From the NCBI GenBank assembly GCA_964440605.1, contig CAYTSW010000071.1:1-13828 (forward strand): a stretch of 13,828 nucleotides of DNA. Direction: 5' to 3'. Source of the DNA: CAYTSW01 sp964440605. Lineage in GTDB: Bacteria; Planctomycetota; Phycisphaerae; Phycisphaerales; UBA1924. Position numbers and translations under genes: made by a program. Shown here piece after piece: positions 1 to 8,572 of this stretch. Within the stretch, counting starts at the first letter, position 1. Each line of letters begins with the position of its first letter. The notes under the pieces were generated by a model. It did no database searches and was not told where the DNA came from. It worked only from the letters and a program-made list of their open reading frames with translations.

Positions 1-917
1 GGAGGCGGAGGAGGTGGCGGCGGCGCGGGCGGCGGACCAACGATCGGGGGCGGGCTCAGGAAGTCGTCCGGGTAACTCTCGGTGCGGTCCGCGAACGACG
101 CCGGCCTCGGGATGCCGTCGATCCGCGTCAGCTCGACGCGGGCCTGTCCCGTCGAGCGGCGGATCGCCTTGAGCTCCTCACGCTCGTTCTGGCGCGGACG
201 CGCGAACACGATCGTCTTCGATTCCGACAGCGCCGCGGGATCCTTCTGCTCCTTGGACGTCTCGTGATCCTCGGTGATCAGGACCTGCGTGTCCTTCGGG
301 TCCTTGTACGCGAAGGTGTACTGCCCGGTGTTCTGAGGCAAGCCGCCCGACCGCGTCATGCGCCCGCGGACCTCGACGTACCCGTCGGTGCCCAGCACCG
401 CGAGCACGGCGTCGTTGGACTCCACGGTCAACTCGTTGTCGAAGGTCGGGGACGTGACGTTGAAGTCGATCCGGCCGTGATCCAGATCGAGCAACGTGCG
501 ATCGACCCCGGCCTCGCGCACCGCCTGGCTCAGAGTGACCGTGCCGATCTTGCTCAGCGTGATGAGCTGCCCGTCACCCACGCGGAAACGCAGATCGGAA
601 CGCGGCCCCACCCGGAAACGCGTGCCCAGCGGGTACACCTGACCCACACGCACACGTGTCCAGTCCTCCTCGTCCGGCCGCTTGGCGTTGGCAATGCCCT
701 TGACTTCGACGATCGTCGCGGCCAGATCGGCCCGCGCCGCCTGAGCGGCGCCAGCGTTCTCGGCCACCGCACGGGCCGGCCGCGGCGCGTCGGCGTCCGC
801 CTGAGCCTGGTTCTGCCCCGGGCGGTCGCCGTCGACGGGCTGGGCGTCCTGCGCGAGCAGCGGGCCCGACAGCCCGAGCGTGAAGGCGCTGACGTAGAGC
901 GGTAGACGCGGGTCCAT
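1..917 (-). CDS. FecR-domain exported protein, C-terminus off the left edge
   Basis: 305 codons are visible, starting at an ATG (complement of 915-917) with GAGGGG at 928-933 as a well-placed ribosome binding site. Residues 1-23 look like a weakly charged signal peptide ending LLAQ. An Ala/Gln/Asp-rich linker follows to about residue 65. Residues 68-185 resemble a FecR domain: VEVKGIANAK, then W86 and the VRVGQVYPLGTRFRVG segment, DLRFRVGDGQLITLSKIG, and a later HGRIDFNV strand. The visible end (residues 289-305) is almost pure proline and is still open at the window edge. FecR proper is an inner-membrane regulator of FecI-type sigma factors, but many FecR-domain proteins are free-standing envelope proteins. 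No sigma factor or TonB receptor lies beside this gene, so a regulatory role is not supported here. The family call is good; the function is unknown. Confidence 0.8.
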   Translation of the reverse strand, partial: MDPRLPLYVSAFTLGLSGPLLAQDAQPVDGDRPGQNQAQADADAPRPARAVAENAGAAQAARADLAATIVEVKGIANAKRPDEEDWTRVRVGQVYPLGTRFRVGPRSDLRFRVGDGQLITLSKIGTVTLSQAVREAGVDRTLLDLDHGRIDFNVTSPTFDNELTVESNDAVLAVLGTDGYVEVRGRMTRSGGLPQNTGQYTFAYKDPKDTQVLITEDHETSKEQKDPAALSESKTIVFARPRQNEREELKAIRRSTGQARVELTRIDGIPRPASFADRTESYPDDFLSPPPIVGPPPAPPPPPPP

Positions 918-1154
918 GCGTGGGTTTCCCCTCGATCGAGTCTTCGGATGGTCCGGAAACGCCGCTCGCTGCGCGGGCCGGCTGTTTCTTTCACGAATCC
1001 GGAGAGACTACCGCATTTTCAGGGGTTTCCAAGCCGCCCGCGCGCAACATCCACTGTTTAGGCGGGTTATGACGCCTACGCGTGCACGAAGGATCACGCG
1101 TCGGTCTCCCGAGCACTTCAAGATCAGCGTGGCAACGTGTTATCGGCGCCCTGC
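918..1154. other. Intergenic gap between lipoprotein gene and FecR-like gene
   Basis: This 237-bp gap should carry the end of the lipoprotein transcript and the promoter of the FecR-like gene. It contains one clear hairpin (1078-1101, listed separately). Reading the minus strand, TTGGAA followed 16 bases later by TAGTCT is the best promoter-like pair I see, but the -10 match is poor and I do not call it. No small open frame with a plausible ribosome binding site stood out. Confidence 0.4.
1078..1101 (-). terminator. Possible terminator hairpin after the lipoprotein gene
   Basis: Perfect 7-bp inverted repeat (ACGCGTG and CACGCGT) with a 10-nt loop, 54 nt beyond the lipoprotein stop codon. No T-tract follows on either strand, so it is not a canonical intrinsic terminator. 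It could be a Rho-independent variant, an RNA-stabilising stem, or chance in GC-rich DNA. Confidence 0.3.
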
Positions 1155-1754
1155 TCAGGCTTCGGGCTGGGCTTCCGGCTGCGCCTCAGGCTCGGCTTCC
1201 TGGATGTTCGGGTCCACCGGCGCTTCCCGGCGCAGATTCCGCGCGGCCTGGAGATTCTGGTACTCCTCGGCGCTCGAAATCACGCCCAGATAGTCCAGGC
1301 CATCGATCACCATCAACTCCGTGCCCTCGGGCAGAATGTTCAGGAAGACCAACTCGCGTGTGGCGTACCGCGGCGACTTGCCGGTTAGCCGCATCATCAC
1401 GCCGCCATCGATCTCCAGCGCGTGCGCCAGGACCTTGGCGAGCGTGCCGCGCTGCATGGCGACGTTGGGGTCCTCATCGAAGCCCGCCGTCAACCAGCCG
1501 CGCTCGTCGAACCAAGCCACTCGCTCCTCGTACGAGCCGGTCGAATCCTGCCCTTCGAGGAAGAGGATCACGCCGTGCAGCCCCTCGTTGTTGGTCACGG
1601 CTGACCGTCCGGGGAGCTCGTGCCAGAAGTCGAGCTGGGCGGTGACGTCGTTGGGATTGTAGTCGGTCTCGTTGGTGTCAACGACGACGGTGCGCGCACA
1701 GCCCATGACGAGCAGCGAACAACCGAGAACAACAGGAGCGGCTAGACGGAGCAT
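1155..1754 (-). CDS. Putative outer-membrane lipoprotein of unknown family
   Basis: The 199-residue product starts with a short signal sequence and a lipobox LVMGC with Cys19 as the predicted lipidated residue. Position +2 is Ala, which does not suggest inner-membrane retention. A GAGG ribosome binding site lies 6 nt before the ATG. The body, residues about 40-170, has mixed alpha/beta character: an FWHELPGRSAVTNNEGLHGV stretch, a central helix around AKVLAHALEIDGG, and a hydrophobic strand TELMVIDGLDYLGVI. I do not recognise the fold. The C-terminus (182-199) is a Glu/Ala/Pro/Gln tail with an EAQP-type repeat, probably disordered. The start is 57 nt downstream of the alginate-export-type barrel gene on the same strand, with no evident terminator between, so co-transcription is likely. 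It may act at the outer membrane with the barrel, but that rests on position only. Confidence 0.75.
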   Translation of the reverse strand: MLRLAAPVVLGCSLLVMGCARTVVVDTNETDYNPNDVTAQLDFWHELPGRSAVTNNEGLHGVILFLEGQDSTGSYEERVAWFDERGWLTAGFDEDPNVAMQRGTLAKVLAHALEIDGGVMMRLTGKSPRYATRELVFLNILPEGTELMVIDGLDYLGVISSAEEYQNLQAARNLRREAPVDPNIQEAEPEAQPEAQPEA

Positions 1755-1811
1755 GGCGATCCTCGCTGGGAGTTGGTCGTCGGCCTGAGAGAGCGGGTGA
1801 GGGGGCGGTGA

Positions 1812-3284
1812 TCAGAACTGGAGGGTGGCGCCGAGGAAGACGAAGTGCCGCGCGTCGGTCTGCGTAGCGATGGCGTCGCCCGGGAAGAAAACGCCGTAAC
1901 GGGCGGTAAAGGAGAGGTCGCTGGTGATGCGCCAGTTGAGAAAGAGATCGGTCTCGAAGCCGAGGTAGGTGTCGTCGGTGGTCGGTTCCTCGATGGGGGC
2001 GTCGGAGTCGAGCTTGTTGTGGACGATGGCATCGACGCCAATCTGGAAGCGGTCGAAGCCCTCGAACTCGCGCAGCGGGAAGGTGGCGACGCCCGCGCGG
2101 AACAGCATGAGATTGGAGAGGGCCGGAGCGAAGGCGAGGCCGGTGTTGACGAAGCCGAGGGAGTTGAAAGCGTTGTCGTCGGTCCCCGCGAGGTTGCCGC
2201 CGACGGTGTCGGTCGTGACGAGGCGGTCGTCGTCGCCCGAGGCGAAGAGCGCTTCAAACTCGAAGCGCGTGAGCCAGGCGTCGCGGAGCAGGTAGGTGAG
2301 CTGCGCCCGCGCTGCCCAAGCGCTGATGTCCTCTTCTTCCTGCGGACCGCGCAGGGGGTCGGACTGGCTGTCGCCGAACTGGTAGACAAACTCGCCGACG
2401 TAGCGGAGCTGCGGGCCGATAGACCCGGTGGAGCCGATACCGAGGTAGGTCGCGTCGTACTCGAACTGCACGGGCTCGGGCACGATGGGGGCTCGCGGGC
2501 GGTCGCCGGAGTTGTCGTCGCCCATGTGCAGGACATAGCCGTAGATCTCGTGCGTGCTCGGGAAGGTGTAGGTGATCATCCCGCCGAAGAAGGCACGCTC
2601 GGTGTCCTCGTTGAAGTCGTCGCGGCTGGCGTCGAAGTCCGTGATCGTCTCGTCGTCGCCGGGGGTGATGCCGATGAGGCCCTGCACATCCACGGGGCCG
2701 AGCGTGACGGTCGCGCGGGCGGCGTAAAGCTGCTCGGAGAGTGCCAGGCCCGCGCCCCAGTCCACGAACTGACGACCCGCGCGCAGGTTCACGTTCCAGT
2801 CGAGACTCCGCCCCTCGTGGGCCGCGACGAGGCGGGCGAGGTCGAACTCGTACCACCAGCGATCGAAGACCGTCTCGGTCCAGCGGTCGCCGCGGCCGTC
2901 GAAGCTGTCGCCCTCGCTGAAGGCGCGGTAGCGGGCGCGGGCCCGGGCGAAGACGGTGTGAGCCCCGCCGTCGAAGATGCCTCGCCCGTAGATCGTCGCC
3001 TCGGGCTGGATCAGGCGCCGGTTGTTGTCCGACGAGTCGTCGAGCCACACAGCCGTGAGAGCGACGAAGCCGCCGACGTCGATGATCGACCGCTCGATCA
3101 GGGCGAGGTCCGTGTCGACCTGGAGGCGCTCATCGCCCGTGATCGTGGGATCCGCTTGGCGGATGGCGCGTTCGGCGCGACGCTCGTCGGCCTGCGCAAA
3201 GGCCGAACCGACAAGCACCAACGGCGCGAGCCCCGCCAGAACAAACCTCCACGGGCGACGGTCAGCCAGCGAGCCTGAGCACAT
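1812..3284 (-). CDS. Alginate-export-family outer-membrane beta-barrel (porin)
   Basis: The 490-residue product has a signal peptide at 1-30 (Arg-rich start, hydrophobic FVLAGLAPLVLVG, cleavage after SAFA). The rest alternates hydrophobic and polar residues as in beta strands, with many aromatic residues and acidic loops, and the last residue is Phe as in most outer-membrane barrels. The GRQFVDWG segment (170-177) and the C-terminal stretch 440-490, with LGFETDL, an FFPGD turn and FVFLGATLQF, resemble the alginate export (AlgE-like) family. Family members form channels for anionic polysaccharide or act as general porins; the substrate here cannot be told, and no alginate synthesis genes are visible. 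An in-frame ATG 84 nt further upstream is rejected because it would sit on the promoter at 3340-3368. The chosen ATG has GAGGGGAG just before it. Probably the first gene of an operon with the lipoprotein. Confidence 0.83.
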   Translation of the reverse strand: MCSGSLADRRPWRFVLAGLAPLVLVGSAFAQADERRAERAIRQADPTITGDERLQVDTDLALIERSIIDVGGFVALTAVWLDDSSDNNRRLIQPEATIYGRGIFDGGAHTVFARARARYRAFSEGDSFDGRGDRWTETVFDRWWYEFDLARLVAAHEGRSLDWNVNLRAGRQFVDWGAGLALSEQLYAARATVTLGPVDVQGLIGITPGDDETITDFDASRDDFNEDTERAFFGGMITYTFPSTHEIYGYVLHMGDDNSGDRPRAPIVPEPVQFEYDATYLGIGSTGSIGPQLRYVGEFVYQFGDSQSDPLRGPQEEEDISAWAARAQLTYLLRDAWLTRFEFEALFASGDDDRLVTTDTVGGNLAGTDDNAFNSLGFVNTGLAFAPALSNLMLFRAGVATFPLREFEGFDRFQIGVDAIVHNKLDSDAPIEEPTTDDTYLGFETDLFLNWRITSDLSFTARYGVFFPGDAIATQTDARHFVFLGATLQF

Positions 3285-3290
3285 CTTGGA

Positions 3291-3298
3291 CTCCCCTC
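3291..3298 (-). promoter_or_regulatory. Ribosome binding site fixing the barrel gene start
   Basis: GAGGGGAG on the minus strand lies 6 nt before the ATG at 3284 and picks that start over the in-frame upstream ATG at 3368. The FecR-like gene has a nearly identical GAGGGG site. Confidence 0.75.
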
Positions 3299-3339
3299 GA
3301 GTCGGGTGGAAACAGTACAGCGGCGTTCCGCTGCGACCT

Positions 3340-3368
3340 ACTAGACCCACGATCCGGGCGAGTGTCAA
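3340..3368 (-). promoter_or_regulatory. Sigma70-type promoter for the barrel/lipoprotein unit
   Basis: On the minus strand a consensus -35 TTGACA (3363-3368) is followed after exactly 17 bases by TCTAGT (3340-3345), a 4-of-6 match to TATAAT. Transcription would start near 3333, giving a leader of about 50 nt before the ATG at 3284. It is the best housekeeping-type promoter I found in the window. Confidence 0.6.
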
Positions 3369-3393
3369 CTAACCCACGTGGTAGCCCTAGGAG

Positions 3394-3409
3394 CCGAGCC
3401 GCAGCTCGG
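3394..3409 (-). terminator. Possible clpB terminator hairpin
   Basis: Perfect 6-bp stem CCGAGC/GCTCGG around a 4-nt loop, 109 nt past the clpB stop and just upstream of the barrel promoter, so its position fits the end of the clpB transcript. No T-tract follows, so the call is weak. Confidence 0.3.
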
Positions 3410-3517
3410 GCCGGACGCGCCTCGAATCCGGTATCGGGTTGGACCGCGGTCCGGCGTTGACAAAGCGCGCACGTTCCGTGTTGTTCGCACCGTCGCCATC
3501 TCTTAGGACCACCTGTT

Positions 3518-6145
<2,628 letters not shown>

Positions 6146-6154
6146 GGCTGGCGT

Positions 6155-6159
6155 CCTTT
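6155..6159 (-). promoter_or_regulatory. Ribosome binding site fixing the clpB start
   Basis: AAGGA on the minus strand (within AGGGAAAGGACGC) lies 9 nt before the ATG at 6145. It supports that start over the upstream in-frame ATG at 6304. Confidence 0.7.
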
Positions 6160-6185
6160 CCCTGCATGACAGGTCGGGCAAGCGG

Positions 6186-6203
6186 CGTGCCGGTCTCGGC
6201 ACG
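6186..6203 (-). repeat. Hairpin in the clpB leader, tetraloop
   Basis: Perfect 7-bp inverted repeat CGTGCCG/CGGCACG around a 4-nt loop, about 40 nt upstream of the clpB ATG. If transcribed it would form a stable stem in the 5' leader. It does not include the ribosome binding site. Confidence 0.5.
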
Positions 6204-6209
6204 TGGACA

Positions 6210-6235
6210 CCCCCGCTAACGCCCCCCAGCGGGAG
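6210..6235 (-). repeat. Second hairpin in the clpB leader region
   Basis: CTCCCGCT and AGCGGGGG on the minus strand pair over 8 bp, with one G-U wobble, around a 10-nt G-rich loop. It lies 6 nt beyond the first hairpin, away from clpB. A role in transcript stability or regulation is possible but unproven. Confidence 0.4.
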
Positions 6236-6342
6236 TTTGCGGCTCGCCCGCACTGCCATCCTGACCGTCGGCAGCCGACTTTGGCACATGGCGGCCGCCG
6301 GCATTGCGGCGGGCGTCCCTCATGGATACGCTTGAATGTTGG

Positions 6343-6357
6343 TGAGACCGAGTCTCA
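6343..6357 (+). promoter_or_regulatory. Fur-box-like operator upstream of heme oxygenase
   Basis: TGAGACCGAGTCTCA has 6-bp arms (TGAGAC/GTCTCA) that are perfect inverted repeats around CGA. Against the 7-1-7 Fur consensus TGATAATnATTATCA it matches 10 of 14 defined positions, and it matches the TGAGAATnATTCTCA variant at 12 of 14. A further half-site GGTCTCA lies at 6364-6370. It is 65 nt before the heme oxygenase ATG and just after a possible -35 TTGAAT (6332-6337), where a bound repressor would block transcription. Iron-dependent repression of heme oxygenase is common in bacteria; that Fur binds here is an inference. Confidence 0.5.
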
Positions 6358-6422
6358 ACACCGGGTCTCATCGCGACCGGCCACCCGGACGGCGCGGCAC
6401 CCCATCTTCACAGGATCGACCG

Positions 6423-7082
6423 ATGCCCACCACCGCTCATCCGATCATGCCCCGCCTGCGCGACGAGACCGCCGACCTGCACAAGCAGGCCGAGGAGCAC
6501 CCGCTCCAGAAGGCGATGGCGACCGGTCGCCTACCCGTCGCCCACTTCGCGGCCTACCTCGGTCAGGTGATCCACATGCATCGAAGGCTGGAGTTGGACA
6601 TCCCGGCCCGCCGGGACGCCGAGCCGCGACTCGGCGTTGTCGAAGGTCGCCAGTTCGGACATGCCCGCCGCATCGAGCACGACTGGGCGGACCTCACGGG
6701 CAACGCCGAGACCGCCCAGCCTCTCGAGACGACCACTGCGGCGGTGCAGGCGATCGACGCTGACGCCATCGAGCGGCCCATTGCTCTGCTGGGATCGTTC
6801 TACGTGCTCGAAGGCAGCATGAACGGGAACCGCTTTATCGCCAAGCCCGTCGCCAAGGCCTGCGGGCTCGAAGCCCCCACGGGATTGCGCTACCTGCTGT
6901 CATACGGCGAGGAGCAGCCCGCGGTGTGGAAGGCGTTCAAGGAGCGAATGAACGCGCTGACCCTGTCCGATGAGGAGCAGGACCTGCTCGTCGATCGCGC
7001 TAAGGGCATGTTCCAGACGATCTACCGTGTCTCCGACGCGATCGTTGAGCGGATGCCCTTGGAAGCGCCCACTTCGGCGTGA
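6423..7082 (+). CDS. Biliverdin-producing heme oxygenase
   Basis: The 219-residue protein matches the HO-1-like helical heme oxygenase family in length and motifs. It would open heme with O2 and electrons to give biliverdin, CO and Fe2+ in the cytoplasm. The proximal helix LRDETADLHKQAE carries His20, the expected axial heme ligand. The distal helix carries the flexible glycine segment GSMNG (131-135), followed by RFIAKPVAKA. The C-terminal helices, around VWKAFKERMNAL and FQTIYRVSDAI, fit the family. The start at 6423 is chosen because AGGA lies 7 nt before it and the family begins just after; an ATG at 6336 in the same frame would lie upstream of the Fur-like site. No heme uptake gene or phytochrome is adjacent, so iron recovery is the more likely role, with bilin supply as the alternative. 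The adaptor gene follows after about 110 nt. Confidence 0.9.
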   Translation: MPTTAHPIMPRLRDETADLHKQAEEHPLQKAMATGRLPVAHFAAYLGQVIHMHRRLELDIPARRDAEPRLGVVEGRQFGHARRIEHDWADLTGNAETAQPLETTTAAVQAIDADAIERPIALLGSFYVLEGSMNGNRFIAKPVAKACGLEAPTGLRYLLSYGEEQPAVWKAFKERMNALTLSDEEQDLLVDRAKGMFQTIYRVSDAIVERMPLEAPTSA

Positions 7083-7192
7083 AGCCCGCTCGCCTCTGAT
7101 CGCCGCATCCGATTGATCGCTGTTCGGTATCGCTGCACACGCCGCGGCTGGGGGTGCATCGCTACACTCCCGCCCCTCGATCGGCCCAAGCA

Positions 7193-8572
7193 GTGACCGC
7201 TGATACACCGCGTCAGTCCGACCCGCCGTCCGGTCGCTCCCGAGCGATCGCGGTCGCGATGCGCGCCGGGGTGGGCGTGCTTGCGTTGGCCTTGGCGTTT
7301 GGCATCTTCGGCGTGCTCTTCGCGACCAAGCCCGAAACACCCAAGGAGCCCCGGCAGGAGCGGGCATTGATCGTCCCCGTGGTCACCGTGCGGCCTGTGC
7401 AGGCGCCGCGGGTGTGGGAGGGATTCGGCACCGCGCGGGCGAAGGCCGAGGCCGATGTCGCCGCCGAGGTCTCCGGCGTGATCGCCGAGCGACCGGCCTC
7501 GATCGACCCCGGGCGGCGCGTGGAGGCCGGCGAGCTGATCGTCCAGATCCAGGACGAGGAGTACGCCGACCGCGTCGCGGCGGCCGAGGCGGTCGCTGAA
7601 GCGCTCCGGGCCGACCTTCAAGGGCTGGAGGTCGAAGTCGAATCGACACAGGAGACGCTCGCGTTGGCCGAGCGCGCCGTCGAACTGACGCGCACCGAGC
7701 TGGAGCGGTTCCGCGACGCCGCGGTGTCCGCGGGTGTGCAGCAGATCGAGATCGATCGGCTGGAGCGCCAACTCACGCAAGAGCAGCGCGCCGCGGAGTC
7801 GCTGCGCGAACGACTGTCGCTGCTACCGACCCGGCGTGGGCGATTGGAAGCCCAACTCGCTTCCGCCCGGGCCGACCTGCGGCTCGCGCAACGGAATCTG
7901 GACCGCACACGCATCGTCGCGCCCATCGCGGGCGTGCTTCAAAGCGTTGAGACACGTAAGGGCGAGCGGGTCTCGGTAGGAACGCCCATCGCGCGGATTG
8001 TGGACCTGAGCGTGATGGAGGTGCCCCTGAGCCTGCCCGTGAGCGCCGGCGCCTCCGTGCGCGTGGGCTCGCCGGCCGAGCTCTCGACCGGGGGTGACGA
8101 GCCGACGGTGTGGGAGGGAGCCGTCGCCCGCATCGCACCCGAGGCCGACGAGGGCACGCGCACGCTGACGGTGTTCGTCGAAGTGGAGCAGGACCCGGAG
8201 TCGAGGGCCCGGCTGCTGCGCGCGGGGCGGTTCGTGATGGGACGGGTGGAGGGCGGTCGTTCGCTGCCCAGACTCGTCGTGCCACGCAGCGCGGTGCGCG
8301 AAGACCGGCTGGTGACGGTGGACGAATCGAGCCGCGCTCGATTGTGTGACGTTAACGTGCTCTACCAGCTCGACGGGCGCTTCCCGGCGCTCCACCCACG
8401 CGAGACGCAGTGGTCGGTTGTGGAGGGCGAGCTGGAGCCGGGCGACCGCGTGATCATCTCTCTGCTCGGGTCGATGACACCCGGCAGGCTCGTCCGTCCC
8501 GCCGACGTCGCCGATCCCGAGCCCGTTGATCCGCAACTCACCGACGCGAATGGCGAGGAGCGCCCGTCATGA
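7193..8572 (+). CDS. RND efflux periplasmic adaptor (HlyD/MFP family)
   Basis: The 459-residue membrane fusion protein would link an inner-membrane RND pump to an outer-membrane channel. A cytoplasmic Arg-containing start and a hydrophobic anchor (about 24-44) are followed by the first half of the lipoyl/barrel-sandwich domain (85-128, with AEVSGVIAERPASIDPGRRVEAGE), a long alpha-hairpin coiled coil (128-238), the second lipoyl half (239-272, TRIVAPIAGVLQ), a beta-barrel (273-355) and a membrane-proximal domain (356-435). The start is uncertain: GTG 7193, GTG 7154 and ATG 7259 are all in frame and none has a good ribosome binding site. I prefer 7193 because the 12 codons between 7157 and 7192 lack the G/C third-position bias and a TACACT -10-like hexamer lies at 7163-7168. 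The stop overlaps the pump start by ATGA, showing translational coupling. Substrate unknown. Confidence 0.92.
   Translation: MTADTPRQSDPPSGRSRAIAVAMRAGVGVLALALAFGIFGVLFATKPETPKEPRQERALIVPVVTVRPVQAPRVWEGFGTARAKAEADVAAEVSGVIAERPASIDPGRRVEAGELIVQIQDEEYADRVAAAEAVAEALRADLQGLEVEVESTQETLALAERAVELTRTELERFRDAAVSAGVQQIEIDRLERQLTQEQRAAESLRERLSLLPTRRGRLEAQLASARADLRLAQRNLDRTRIVAPIAGVLQSVETRKGERVSVGTPIARIVDLSVMEVPLSLPVSAGASVRVGSPAELSTGGDEPTVWEGAVARIAPEADEGTRTLTVFVEVEQDPESRARLLRAGRFVMGRVEGGRSLPRLVVPRSAVREDRLVTVDESSRARLCDVNVLYQLDGRFPALHPRETQWSVVEGELEPGDRVIISLLGSMTPGRLVRPADVADPEPVDPQLTDANGEERPS

Larger units (their letters stand above)
3285..3517. other. Intergenic gap between clpB and barrel gene
   Basis: This 233-bp gap holds the barrel gene's promoter and leader at its left end and a clpB 3' region at its right end. 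Besides the separately listed promoter and hairpin it contains a perfect 12-bp palindrome, GGACCGCGGTCC, at 3441-3452. It has no loop, so it would be an operator-type dyad if functional; chance is possible at this GC content. Confidence 0.4.
6146..6422. other. Divergent intergenic region, clpB / heme oxygenase
   Basis: This 277-bp region must carry both divergent promoters. Towards clpB it holds two GC-rich hairpins (6186-6203 and 6210-6235); towards the heme oxygenase it holds a Fur-like dyad (6343-6357). I saw no CIRCE element (TTAGCACTC-N9-GAGTGCTAA) and no convincing sigma32 promoter reading towards clpB, so how clpB responds to heat is not evident. Confidence 0.5.

Noticed and set aside
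1..40. GGC/GGA-rich start of the window as a possible tandem repeat
   Set aside because: It reads cleanly as proline codons of the minus-strand FecR-like protein, so it is a coding low-complexity run.
264..905. Plus-strand 213-codon frame opposite the FecR-like gene
   Set aside because: It is Arg/His/Val-rich, has no recognisable motif and no ribosome binding site, and is the complement of a recognisable domain.
554..994. Minus-strand 146-codon frame overlapping the FecR-like gene
   Set aside because: It is Arg/Thr/Ser-rich with no domain, and overlaps the better-supported minus-strand FecR-like frame, which has a signal peptide and ribosome binding site.
1845..3278. A 477-codon open frame on the plus strand, antisense to the barrel gene
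   Set aside because: Its product is rich in Glu/Val/Gly/Arg with no recognisable domain, while the minus strand has a signal peptide, beta strands and a terminal Phe. It is a coding shadow.
6331..6350. CTTGAA resembling a sigma32 -35 element
   Set aside because: It reads towards heme oxygenase, not clpB, and no CCCCAT-like -10 follows at a suitable distance.
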